Part shown: one piece after another, positions 1 to 10,699 of the stretch | How the letters are laid out: every line of letters starts with the position of its first letter | How positions within the stretch are numbered: position 1 is the stretch's first letter | DNA from: Caprella mutica | Lineage: Eukaryota > Arthropoda > Malacostraca > Amphipoda > Caprellidae | NCBI GenBank assembly: GCA_947561585.1 | Contig: CANNZV010000329.1 | Coordinates: 124,001 to 188,000, forward strand | DNA length: 64,000 nucleotides | Reading direction: 5' to 3' | Notes under the pieces: model-generated | The model's input: only the letters and a program-made list of their open reading frames with translations | The model's database searches: none | What the model was told of the DNA's origin: nothing | Position numbers and translations under genes: made by a program

Positions 1-1224
1 TATCTTGAAGATCTGTTACAGTTACTTCAAAAATATTATACATAATGCATCGAATTATAGAAATGGAAATCTCTATACAGTAATTCATTATAGATTTTAC
101 ATCATTATGTCGGAGTAAAGAGATACATAGAAAGTCTTATGACTAATTCATGACAGACTAAAAAAAATATGTTCGTTATTAAAGGTACTTCATTACCTCG
201 GACTCTACTAATCAGGATGGTTCACTTTACATGACTTCATTATAGAGGAGTAATCAACTCATTATTTATCCCTTCTCTTTAAATTCACTCCTACTTTTCA
301 TTGTCGAATAGCAATTAAGTTTAATTTTACTTTTAAAATCTAATGGAGTCTACTGAACTCTATTACATTCACGATAAAAATTTGACAAGAGACCTAAACA
401 TTTCTAAAACTAAAGTCCGCATCAATTTCTGCCAATCAAACTGTACAAAATTATAGACGATGAATTCTTTGGATTCATTCGAATGCAGCGTTTGGATCTC
501 TACGATAAGTTAATTAAAAGCGACCAGAAGTTATCAAACATCGGTCTCCTCCAGTATCATCTGGTGACTTTTCACCACAACAACGGAGTTAGACCAACGG
601 AAATAAAAAAGCGGAAACAACGGAGTTATATCAACGGAATTAAAGAATCGGATGCAAAATGCCTGGGACTAAAAATCTCCTTCCAATCAAAGCATCTGCT
701 GTAGAGAAAATAGTCAGCTATTTCAGATCTTCATATTTCAACGCAGATGACAGATCTGTAACACGAGAGGAAAAAGGATTGGGAGTGGGGGAAAGGGGGT
801 GGGGGTTGGTAGGCGGAGATAGAAGGAGGGGGGAGGAGGTGAGAATAGGAAGAATTGAGTCTTGCAAATTTTTAATTAACATTACTGTGAGAGAGATCAA
901 AATGTCAGGCTATTCGTTCAAAAAATTCCGACAAATCAGAATAATTCAATATTGTTTTTAATTACAAGGAAACCGATCTACCGAAAAATGTAAATTATAT
1001 TTCTATTGATTTTTGAAAGCAATTACTAAAGGAAAGTTTAAAAGTTTTGTCGATATTGTACATTCAATTGAAAGTTTATGCACTATAAATCTATAGAAGG
1101 TTGTTAGCCTAGTATGGATGACTGACTTTTATGATTCAAATAAGGTTGGAATATAAACAAAAAACTGTAATTCAATAGCATGAATATTAGTTTATTGATA
1201 TTGATATTTTTTTTATATACCATG
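1..1224. other. AT-rich intergenic DNA with a decayed inverted-repeat element
   Basis: No gene is supported. Bases about 165-280 are a diverged relative of the right arm of the inverted repeat at 31809-32040: both contain CAGACTAAA, ATGTTC and a terminal TATAGAGGAGT in the same order. The stretch 775-840 is exceptionally G-rich and has its own entry. The remaining bases show only short chance frames. Confidence 0.4.
775..840 (+). other. G-rich tract with G-quadruplex potential
   Basis: Four runs of three to five G separated by 1-3 bases occur between 781 and 805 (GGGAGTGGGGGAAAGGGGG then TGGGGG), and another G-rich run follows to about 840. This fits the usual G-quadruplex pattern and stands out sharply in such AT-rich DNA. 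No adjacent gene is visible. Confidence 0.6.
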
Positions 1225-1236
1225 CAGGGACTACAT

Positions 1237-1500
1237 CTTGCAGCTGTTTGTGGTGATGCATGAGTTATGCTCTTCAACTACGAAGTTTTAGATTTTTATG
1301 CTAGGTAGACTCGTAGGCTTCCTCTATCCCCTCTTCATTTTCCTCTTTCATCCGTGAGCGCAGTCACCTGTGCTTGTGTCCTTCTTTGTTACAGTCCTTG
1401 GTAAGTGAATGCATTCACGGAGTAGCTTTTAAGCATCCATGAGCTTGGTTCATGGACCCACTTTTGTTTTGACTGCCTCTTGCAATGCCTTGTATTCAAT
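1237..1500 (+). repeat. Dispersed repeat R1, copy a
   Basis: Five copies of this family can be aligned by eye in the window. Shared landmarks are GAGTTATGCTCTTCAACTAC, a CTCTTCATTTTCCTC tract, GTGAGCGCAGTCAC and TCCTTGGTAAGTGAATGCAT. This copy matches the reverse complement of the segment at 51424-51690. It carries no open frame of note and no clear terminal repeats; it is probably a SINE-like or non-autonomous element. Confidence 0.55.
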
Positions 1501-1746
1501 TTTCTTTAAAACAAGCGATATGGTATGTGGTTTAAAAAAAGATGATAAAGCCTGTACTAGAAAATAGTTTATTCTTTTCCCATTCCATCTGAACAGAAAT
1601 AATAAAAATAATTTAATTGAAGAACAAAGCGTGCAAAATATTCATAGTCTTTCCATGTAAAATTATTTCTAAAATTTCTTTCCTAGTAAAGAACGTACGG
1701 CAGAACTCTAAATAATAAATATATATTTGTTTGAATGTAAAGGCGG

Positions 1747-1919
1747 TAGGGTAAGTTACGAATTATCGGTCAGTATTACATCTTCGGTCATATAAGAAAA
1801 AACAATATAAAAATTAGTATTAGATAGCACTGTGTAATAATAATAATAACAATTTTTATATCGTATTTTCTTATATGACCGAAGATGTGGTACTGACCGA
1901 TAATTCGTAACTTACCCTA
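1747..1919. mobile_element. MITE family 1, copy a (TA-flanked)
   Basis: The element is about 170 bp. Its long inverted termini begin GGGTAAGTTACGAATTATCG, and it is flanked by TA on both sides, as expected for a Tc1/mariner-superfamily MITE. The two arms pair for roughly 55 bp (through CATCTTCGGTCATATAAGAAAA). Related copies lie at 31397-31546 and 44056-44205. Copy a and the third share the interior GTATTAGATAGCACTGTG. Confidence 0.8.
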
Positions 1920-3489
1920 CTTTAATTGATAGAAAAGGAATACTATTAATTTAACTCTATTTTGTAAGATAATTCTAATGTTTCTCTGAATGGTGCATGT
2001 AACGTAAATGAATATTCTTACAGGATAAAAAAACTCTCCATACAAAAGTAGTATAGTTTATGAAGCGCCGTAAAAATCTCTTCACTTCATTATAACACCA
2101 CTTAATTATTACTTTCAATTCTCATCATAGCTCATATTTAATATAATAACTTGCCTATTAAGATTTATGGAATAACTTATAATAATATTGTAAAGAATAC
2201 ATTTCCTTTTACAATTAACCTTGAAAATTGTAATTGCAAGAAATAATTCTATTGCAATGAAGTATAATAATATTATTATGATATTCATTAAATCATCGAT
2301 TATGATTAATAAGATTTGAATTATAATATAATGATTCAGTATTAAGTCATATACCAAATATATACATGGTTTACAGAAATGAAAACATTGATAGGAAATA
2401 CAGTGTGTCGTCCAGTTAAGACGGAGCTATTTTACTATGAAAATTTAAAAGGAGAATTTAAGGTTAAAATTCATTGAATATTTGTCCTGATACTTATGAT
2501 GAAATTTCCATCAGTGTAGATTTCATATGGAAAGGAAATCTCTTTTAGTAATGGAAGATTATTCTAGTAAGAAAGGAGATATACCGTTCATTCTGCCTTT
2601 TGTTACAATGTCTTATTTAATGCATTCTTAGTACGTTTAATCCTTTCAGATATGTTTAATTAGTTTATCTCTGAGGAGATTAGTTTGTTCTTATAGTAAG
2701 GCTCTGTGTGGGGGATTTTATAGCGAAATATTCCTCAAATTCCTTTCCTGTGGTGAGATGAACATTAAGATTCTGCCTTTAATTCAGTCTTCAGGACTAA
2801 TCTTTCTTCACCGATTACATGGATGGGATATACATTTATTAAAGTTACCTGCAGCAAACATAGAAGTATATAAAGATTTGAATCGAATTGTAATTATTGG
2901 AACTTGAAACATTCTCAAATACATATTTATATATTTTGTAATAAGTTTTCACTAAATATTTCAATTATTGCCATGTCATTCGAAATGAAAGATATATAAA
3001 AGATAGAACTATTAACTGTCAGCGATACTCTGTTCTTTTAAATGATATATTGAATAAATAATTCCATCATTCCTTTGCAAGCATACTACAATTATTATTT
3101 CATTATTCAATGACTAATTTATAGCTATCATGACAATATTATTATTTATTGTACATGTTGTATTTTACTCAGAATAAGAAATGTGTATCACACTGAATAG
3201 AATAAATTAGCTATTTACTTTCATCAAATATTTAGGCTCTCTAAAATCTAAATGATGAAAACTTTGATGTTTGAAAATTGAAATTTCAGTTATCAATAAG
3301 AAATCCAATTATTCGGCATGAATGTGTTCACCAATTATTAGAATTAAAACTTAATACTCGAATAAAATATTTAATATTGTAAGTATATATAAAATAATCA
3401 TTTTATACACGCCGTAACTATGAGGATTACTTTAAAATGATCAGCGTCAGAAGTCAGAAAAGTTCCGACATCACACAATATGAATTTGG
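1920..3489. other. AT-rich intergenic DNA, no feature seen
   Basis: No coding, RNA or repeat structure is supported here. The open frames are short, rich in I, N, Y and L codons, and typical of random AT-rich DNA. Confidence 0.4.
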
Positions 3490-3630
3490 TTTCTTATTTT
3501 TCTCAAAGTCCTGAAGAATTTCCAAAGGATGACCACGAAGTTTTGACTAGAGTTTTGAAGTCAAATTTCACGGATGGGGAGCACCGTGCGATGTCTTTTG
3601 ACTTGGCCATTATTTCTAACTCGGTGGCTG
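3490..3630 (+). pseudogene. Unrecognised coding-like fragment
   Basis: A stretch open on the plus strand reads with balanced residue use (for example EEFPKDDHEVLTRVLKSNF, then a segment ending LAIISNSVAGGR before a stop). It is less AT-biased than its surroundings. The opposite strand is open too, so the true strand is uncertain. It could be a decayed exon or a transposon coding remnant; I do not recognise the family. Confidence 0.2.
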
Positions 3631-3639
3631 GGGGCAGAT

Positions 3640-4457
3640 GAGGGTGAGAAAAAGATATAAATGTAACTAAAGACAAGGGATTAATTAAATGCGAAATGGT
3701 GCAAGTTCCATATCTGTGATTTGCGATTAAATGGTCTAAGTGGTAGATAGGCTCTTTACTCATGACGAAATAAGTGTAAGAGTGAATGAAATTTATATTA
3801 GTAAAGGGTCTAAAATGAAGGAAACTCTCATACAGTCTTCACGCTATTGTTTCTTCAATTTTTGGTAAATTGTTTTAAAATCAGATCCTATTTATTGTTA
3901 CTTACTCAAAATCTCTCTTTATGCTCAACAATCGTATTTATTAATCTATTGATTGAAGGAAACTAATGAATCCTGTAAATAACAGTGACTAATTTGTCTC
4001 TCATTCCGTTCATATTATTAATTTTAAAGATACTTTTCCTACAACTTTAAATATGTAATTCATTTATCTCTCACCATATCATATCGAGAAAATCATTTGT
4101 GGAATATATAATTTTCTGGTACGTAAATATTTTCAGTGAACACGAAGGATTCCTGAGCCAACATGATACAACCTCTCTTTTCTCCTCCCAACAACTGTCC
4201 AAAGTTGTAAAACAACTCTCCTCTCACGGATAAAAAGATTAGCAAATTCTCGTACGTTTCTCTGGTGTAACTAGAATATGATAATCTCACAGTGATTGCA
4301 CTTTAATCTATTTTTAAGGGCACATTAAAGCTAAGAACATTCTATTATGCTAATTATATTCATGGAGTAACATGTAAGAATATATTTACATGAAAAGCTT
4401 TTCAGTGAATTGATGAGAATGTTCATGAAGTGAATTCGAGTGAAAAAAAGAACTTAC
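3640..4457. other. AT-rich intergenic DNA, no feature seen
   Basis: No supported gene or repeat. A 65-codon minus-strand frame at 4093-4290 has no recognisable motif and is probably chance. Confidence 0.35.
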
Positions 4458-4515
4458 GGTAAATTCCTAGTTCATGTCCCTAAATCATATAGGGACTTGG
4501 ACCTAGCAATTTACC
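4458..4515. mobile_element. 58-bp palindrome flanked by a short direct repeat
   Basis: The arms GGTAAATTCCTAG and CTAGCAATTTACC are near-perfect inverted copies, continuing through CATGTCCCTA / TAGGGACTTG to a small loop. The flanks contain AACTTACG on both sides (451-458 and 517-524), which looks like a target-site duplication. It may be a minimal internally deleted foldback element. Confidence 0.45.
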
Positions 4516-4858
4516 CAACTTACGTACAAGCAAATTTTGACTATTTTTTAACTTTTTAATCAATACTTATGAAGAAATCATGATAATGGCTCGAATATTT
4601 TTTAGATATTTTAGTATATATATTATTTTGATCAATCTGTTTCCTTATTAGGCTATATAAAACTTAATGGTATTTCATTATAAGTTTGTTATTTTTTCCA
4701 ATAAAGATTATCATTATCCTCGTTCAGATGTCTCTCCTAAAATGAAACCCCATTTTTTATGAGTCGAATTATAGAATAATCAAGTTTACCATAAGTAAAA
4801 AAAAAATATGATGAGAAAATTTATGGAAGGCGATGTTAACAAAAAAGTCCATTTCACT

Positions 4859-5345
4859 GGAATATAAATAACGTTAAGATAATATTATAAGGAATATAAA
4901 TAGCGTTAAGATAATCCAATAAGGAATATAAATAACGTTAAGATAATCTAATAAGGAATATAAATAACGTTAAGATAATCTAATAAGGAATATAAATAAC
5001 GTTAAGATAATCTAATAAGGAATATAAATAACGTTAAGATAATCTAATAAGGAATATAAATAACGTTAAGATAATCTAATAAGGAATATAAATAACGATA
5101 AGATAATCTTATAAGGAATATAAATAACGTTTAGATAATCTAATAAGGAATATAAATAACGTTAAGATAATCTAATAAGGAATATAAATAACGTTAAGAT
5201 AATCTAATAAGGAATATAAATAACGTTAAGATAATCTAATAAGGAATATAAATAACGTTAAGATAATCTAATAAGGAATATAGATAACGTTAAGATAATC
5301 TTATAAGGAATATAAATAACGTTAAGATAAGATAAATAACGTTAA
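4859..5345 (+). repeat. 32-bp minisatellite
   Basis: About 15 head-to-tail copies of a 32-bp unit containing GGAATATAAATAACGTTAAG. Units are almost identical in the middle and degrade at both ends. The last copies are truncated to TAAGATAAATAACG. No open frame runs through it. Confidence 0.95.
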
Positions 5346-6254
5346 GAGAAGCAATCATTCTATAGAGAGAAGAAGAAGAGAACCTACGAACTTGTTCCAA
5401 TATCGGCAAACGCATAAAAGAACAAGAGTTCAATATTGGAGAGTCATTTAGTATTCAATTGTCACTGGAAAGAGCCAATAAGCAGGTAACATCAGAACTC
5501 CATGGCTTCGATGTTCAGGTATTCACTTCTAGCATTACTGATCAAAATTTATAAATTGTACAAGTGAATTTTTTTATTTCAGTATTTGGATTGAATAATT
5601 TTTTTAAAAATTACTTCATTACAAGAATATTTCATTGCCAAATCGTTATTCGTAAACAAATATTTATTGATTTATGATATTATATCTAAATATTTATGAT
5701 ATTATATATTGATACCGATAAGCTTAGTATTTTCTTGATATCTTAACTATTTCTTCATGATCAAATTCCCTGAAAAATAAAACTACATGTGTTGATATAT
5801 TAAGAACATCTGTCTTCCATCTTACTCCTCATTGAGCGTTCTATCACTTCCATCTCTTCCTCCTCATTAAATCTTTTAAACCGAAGTCATTCCGTATCTC
5901 CACTCTCCAGGGATTCGAACATTTGGCTTCAACGGAAAACTCGACACAATTTTGGCTTCATTTTTAACAATTTTGCTACCCATTTCTCAGATAATTCCCA
6001 AAGATTTTCAGTGAACTGCAACGTTCGCTATGACACCATTATTCACTTAAACAGCTTTCAGTTTCTCGATATACACGACATGGATTGAGAATACATCTTC
6101 TGAAGGAAATTAAAGGTATCAGTTTTGGATTATATTAGAATATAAAATCACGATGATTCTATTTAAATTAAATACTAATTGAACAGTTTCAGGATTTTGA
6201 GCTTACCTACCAAAAAATGGTCGCAATTAAATACATATTTAGGACTCCATTCTT
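5346..6254. other. AT-rich intergenic DNA, no feature seen
   Basis: Sequence between two minisatellites. Several T- and C-rich stretches are present but there is no supported gene, RNA or repeat. Confidence 0.35.
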
Positions 6255-6930
6255 ACAGTATGACATTAGAAAACTATCTCTACCTACAGAGTGACATTTT
6301 ACAAATGTCTCTACTTACAAAATGTTATTAACCGACTGTCTCTACTTACAAAGTGACATTAACCGACTGTCTCTACTTACAAAATGACATTTGACAACTA
6401 TCTCTACCTACAACTTGACATTTGACAACTATCTCTACCTACAACTTGACATTTGACAACTATCTCTACCTACAACTTGACATTTGACAACTATCTCTAC
6501 CTACAACTTGACATTTGACAACTATCTCTACCTACAACTTGACATTTGACAACTATCTCTACCTACAACTTGACATTTGACAACTATCTCTACCTACAAC
6601 TTGACATTTGACAACTATCTCTACCTACAACTTGACATTTGACAACTATCTCTACCTACAACTTGACATTTGACAACTATCTCTACCTACAACTTGACAT
6701 TTGACAACTATCTCTACCTACAACTTGACATTTGACAACTATCTCTACCTACAACTTGACATTTGACAACTATCTCTACCTACAACTTGACATTTGACAA
6801 CTATCTCTACCTACAACTTGACATTTGACAACTATCTCTACCTACAACTTGACATTTGACAACTATCTCTACTTACAACTTGACATTTGACAACTATCTC
6901 TACCTACAACTTGACATTTGATAATTCTCT
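6255..6930 (+). repeat. 31-bp minisatellite
   Basis: About 21 copies of a 31-bp unit built around CTTGACATTTGACAACTATC and TCTACCTACAA. The first four or five copies are diverged (for example AACCGACTGTCTCTACTTAC); the central copies are essentially identical, suggesting recent homogenisation. Confidence 0.95.
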
Positions 6931-7186
6931 ATGCCTATAAAAGAAGAACTGTTCAATTTAATTGAATATGCAAATACAGTTAGTTTAATGATTGGTGCGA
7001 GATTAGAAAATTGGATAAGGAATAATGTTCTAAATCAATCAGAATTGGTAACTAGACAAGACTTGAAATGTGATTTCGAAAAAATACCTATTATACTAAC
7101 GAGAAAATAATAGTAATATAATTTGTTTATTTAATCCATTCGAAATTATTAACAAAATATTAAAACATCAAAACATCACTTATTAC

Positions 7187-7365
7187 TAGGGTTGTGACAA
7201 TATGCGTTTAAAATCATAGATCCCCAAGATAGTATAGACGGAGAGAACTAAACAGTATTGAATCGTTATAAATCAGCGAAATAAAGTATTCGATACCATT
7301 GTATTTCGTTTCGTCTATGAAATTCCTAAGATCTATGAATTTATACGCATATTGTCATAACCCTG
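7187..7365. mobile_element. MITE family 2, copy a
   Basis: The termini are TAGGGTTGTGACAATATGC and its inverted copy ending GCATATTGTCATAACCC. Inner arms match around AAAATCATAGAT / ATCTATGAATTT. Two further copies at 37183-37363 and 49639-49818 have intact TA flanks; this copy has lost the right-hand TA (CCCTG). Size and TA target fit a Tc1/mariner-type MITE. Confidence 0.8.
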
Positions 7366-7402
7366 CTAATTACGATAATAATAATGAATGATTATCACTC
7401 AT

Positions 7403-7700
7403 TATTCAGTAGCCGCGAAACTCCCCTCGGCTAACCTGATCATTTTGATCATGTTCCTCGTGACATGAAAAGGTGTAAAAGTTGCAACTGAAGTTGTGCA
7501 GAGTCCTGTCCAAAGTTTTTCTATAAGATTCTTCAAAGTTTTACTCCTGATGGCGTCTGCGCTGATCCAAGAACCTCTCCGATTGTAGGAAGTTTGTTTC
7601 GAGTGCCACAAACAACAGTGAGTGCGTTCGAAAACTTTCCAAAAAGGTTCGAAAAAGAGCAACAACAGCAAATAAAAACAGGAATATATTGGAACTAGAT
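7403..7700 (+). pseudogene. Possible decayed exon plus dispersed repeat R3, copy a
   Basis: Bases 7560-7700 are over 90 percent identical, in reverse orientation, to 33276-33396. On the plus strand a frame stays open up to 7617 and reads SPIVGSLFRVPQTT immediately before a good splice donor (GTGAGT). Just upstream another frame reads AAKLPSANLIILIMFLVT and then stops. These look like remnants of coding sequence, perhaps receptor-like, but the frames do not join. The conserved segment crosses the putative donor into non-coding DNA, so a transposon origin is equally likely. Confidence 0.3.
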
Positions 7701-8934
7701 GAGTAATGGAGAAAGTTTCCTTTTATTTTGAAATTATCTTTATATTAAATTGAATATTGGATTCCATATCAAGTTCTTGAGTATATGTAATCATTCTTTG
7801 CAGATAAATAATTTAAAAATCTGAGAATAAATATGATGACAATTGGATTAAACAGATAAGATAATTATTAATAAACGTAAATAATGATCATTTCATCTAT
7901 TTGTGTACATTATAATTATACTTGATTGAAAATGGAATTAAAATTCACATTTTCAAACACAATTATGAAATGATCGCTATTCTAACTATAACAATGAGCT
8001 GTAAGTAATTTTATGTACCCCATGTAATTCATATGTTGGTTCTCATTGTTTTCTCTCTGTACGAATCTTTCCATCACATTTTATTTTTCTACTAAAAGGT
8101 GGAAAAATATCAATATATATCAAGTAGTTACTTCAATATGTACTATTATAAGAAAACAGTCTACCCTTTTTTCTTCCTGAAGCCATTGATAAATAATTAT
8201 AAAGGAAAAGCTAATCATTTGTGGCACACTATTATTAATAAGTTAATAAAACATAGCTAAAAGAAAGTAGGTTTATCTGTGTCGCCTTTTTCCAATCGTC
8301 CAGATGATTAAAAGAAGAGGAACTTGACGGAACTAAGAACTTTCTGAGTTACTTTTTCAGAGAACCTTTAATTTGGATGCTATTATCAATTTGATTGAAC
8401 ATTAGTGAAAAACTTCTTCAGAACCCGAAGAATAGATCATTTGATTGATTATAGCGAAGTTTACTATTGACATATTCTTTCTTATGAATAAAAGTGTAGA
8501 GTTGTTGCCCATACACATTACCTGTTTAAATTGAACTGTTAAATTTAAATCAAAATAAAAAGGTAGTTGAAGGATAATTCTCAAAAAAATAATCATAATT
8601 TATGAACGTTATGAGTTTCTATATTGTGTTAAAACCTACTACATATGCAAGAAGAAGAATTTACTATAGTTACATATGGTAGAGTGGTTTCTGTATCTAC
8701 ATTTTAGAGACAGAAGAATGATGAAATTTGTTCTATTTGATGTTGTAACCTCTTTGACCAAATTTCAGAAAGAAATGTTCAATTAGAGTTTTCCACGGTT
8801 TCTCTTGGTACTTTTTGCCAGTTTCCCTGGTACATTAATTACCTTCCCAGTCTTTTCGAAACTCATAGTTCCTCCCAAACCAAAGTTTTAGACAACCAAA
8901 CAATTACTATTTCGGAACCAAAAGCCATATCCCT
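7701..8934. other. AT-rich intergenic DNA, no feature seen
   Basis: No supported gene or repeat. Around 8780-8870 there are repeated TTTCCCTGGTAC / TCTTGGTACTTTTTGCC words, too few to call an array. Confidence 0.3.
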
Positions 8935-9120
8935 GACGGCGGCAAAACGGAATTAAATACAAGAGATAGGAAGAAGCAGTGAGAAAGTAAAATGGATTCA
9001 TGAACAAAGTCACTTAACACCGTCGGTGTTAAGTGAGTACTTTGTGAGTGCAGTCACTTACCAAGGAATGTAAAAAAGGGACACTAAGCACCGGTTACTG
9101 CACTCACAGATGGAAAAAAA
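8935..9120 (-). repeat. Dispersed repeat R1, copy b
   Basis: It matches R1 copies a and e in inverted orientation to copy a. Shared words include GGAATTAAATACAAGAGA, GTGCAGTCACTTACCAAGGA and CTGCACTCAC. It contains a short internal palindrome TTAACACCGTCGGTGTTAA. Confidence 0.5.
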
Positions 9121-9136
9121 TAATGAAGCTAATCTA

Positions 9137-9408
9137 TTCAATCAATTTTCCTTTCGATCAATTTTCCATTCGACCAATTTTCCTTTCGACCAATTTTCCT
9201 TTCAACCAATTTTCCTTTCGACCAATTTTCCTTTCGACCAATTTTCTTTTCGATCAATTTTCTTTTCGATCAATTTTCCATTCGACCAATTTTCCATTCA
9301 ATCAATTACTTTCGATCAATTTTCCTTTCGATCAATTTTCCATTCGACAAATTTTCCTTTCAATCAATTGCTTTCGGTAAATTTTTTTCGATCAATTTTC
9401 CTAGACCC
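9137..9408 (-). mobile_element. Single end of a foldback element with 16-bp tandem units
   Basis: About 15 copies of a 16-bp unit (CAATTTTCCTTTCGAC and variants) end abruptly in CCTAGACCC. Read inward from 9408 this is the cap GGGTCTAGG followed by AAAATTGATCG. The same cap-plus-array arrangement is seen at the complete foldback elements elsewhere in the window. I could not find a matching left end with the same flanking 9 bp (TTTGACAAT follows the cap). The open frames through this array are repeat artefacts. Confidence 0.55.
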
Positions 9409-10429
9409 TTTGACAATGTATCTCGCAAATCTTCCCTCTGTCATTCATATATTCAACACTCTAGTTCAACATTTAATAAGCCTTAAAGAACTGAAACAAT
9501 TTCTTATGCGAAAGCAAACAAGTTTTTCTCGCTTGTTAATTAGTTTGCTTATGAAAAGTTCAGTGAAAGAAAAACTTTACATAAGAAAATGTTTCAATTA
9601 TTAGACACATCGTGATTTGAATAAACGGTAATGTAAAATAAGAGAAATTTATAAAGATGTTAATGTAACTTTCATTTCCATTAAACTGCTGAAAAATTGA
9701 ACGTCACAATTTTAAGATACTTCATCCTGTTAAATTGGAAAAATATACTAATTGCTATTCAAAACATCATTCGCCACTGAACGATGATATAAAATAACTA
9801 AGAATAAAAAGATTTTTGAGATATTTCAAATCAGTATTTACCTACATATATGTTGTAAAAAAAAAAGAAACAACTTAATTACAACTCTTTCGTGGAATAC
9901 ACATTTGTCAGAAGTTGATGAATTGTTTTTGTGGAAACTGTGCTCTGTACCTAGGTTTCTATTGTGCTTATCAGTGATTTTAGAATCCAAGGCCTTGCAC
10001 TTTGCTCTAACACTTCATGATTTCAATTATGCGTTTGCTAATAATTTTCCCACTAATCTGTCGTTTCCAAAACTATAAATAAACATTTTGCACCATGTTC
10101 TTTAAATATTACTACAAAATCATCGTTTTTTCATTTTGGTTAATAATTCTTCAATATCTTACTCGTAATTGATCCCTCCCTCCCAGACAACTGCTTTTCC
10201 GTTGTCGCTTATAGTTCTTCTTCAGAGGAAGTCATTACTTTTGGGACAGTACCTCTCGCCAAGCCAAACATTGAAGTTGTTTCTGTTACACTAGCGACTG
10301 TTATATACGAGTGCCAACAGTTTAGTATACTTGTGAGTCCGAGAGTCTGCCATTTTAATAAGTTATAACAAATTCTTTTTAGGTATTTGTAAAAATGTTA
10401 CTTTAAGTAAAGAAATAAACATTATGAAA
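9409..10429. other. AT-rich intergenic DNA, no feature seen
   Basis: The long plus-strand frame crossing 9110-9604 is an artefact of the tandem array plus chance extension. No other feature is supported. Confidence 0.35.
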
Positions 10430-10690
10430 GAAACTTCAATAAATAAAAAAAAATGTTGTTAAACAAACTAATAAAGCTTATTAAATAAATAAATAAACAT
10501 TATATAATGAACAAATAAAAATTATTAAATAAAAAAATAAATATTATTAAATAAACAAATAAACAATAGTAAATAATCGAATCGAATAAACATTATTAGA
10601 TAAACAAATAAACATTAGTAAATAATCGAATCGAATAAACATTAATAGATAAACAAATAAACAATATTAAATAAACAGATAAACAATACA
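10430..10690 (+). repeat. Degenerate A-rich tandem repeat
   Basis: Imperfect repeats of AATAAACATTATTAAATAAAC and CAAATAAAC type, with a longer sub-repeat containing AATAATCGAATCGAATAAAC present twice. It could be the decayed tail of a retroelement or a plain microsatellite. Confidence 0.6.
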
Positions 10691-10699
10691 TAGTAGTAA

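Noticed and set aside
7403..7617. A second ionotropic receptor gene
   Set aside because: Two short hydrophobic stretches look receptor-like, but they are in the wrong order for an IR, have stops between them and lack any diagnostic motif.
9048..9604. Long plus-strand frames of 110 and 164 codons with repeated FSFRSIFHSTNFP-like text
   Set aside because: They are read-through of a 16-bp tandem array, which stays open in all frames; no start context, domain or splice evidence.
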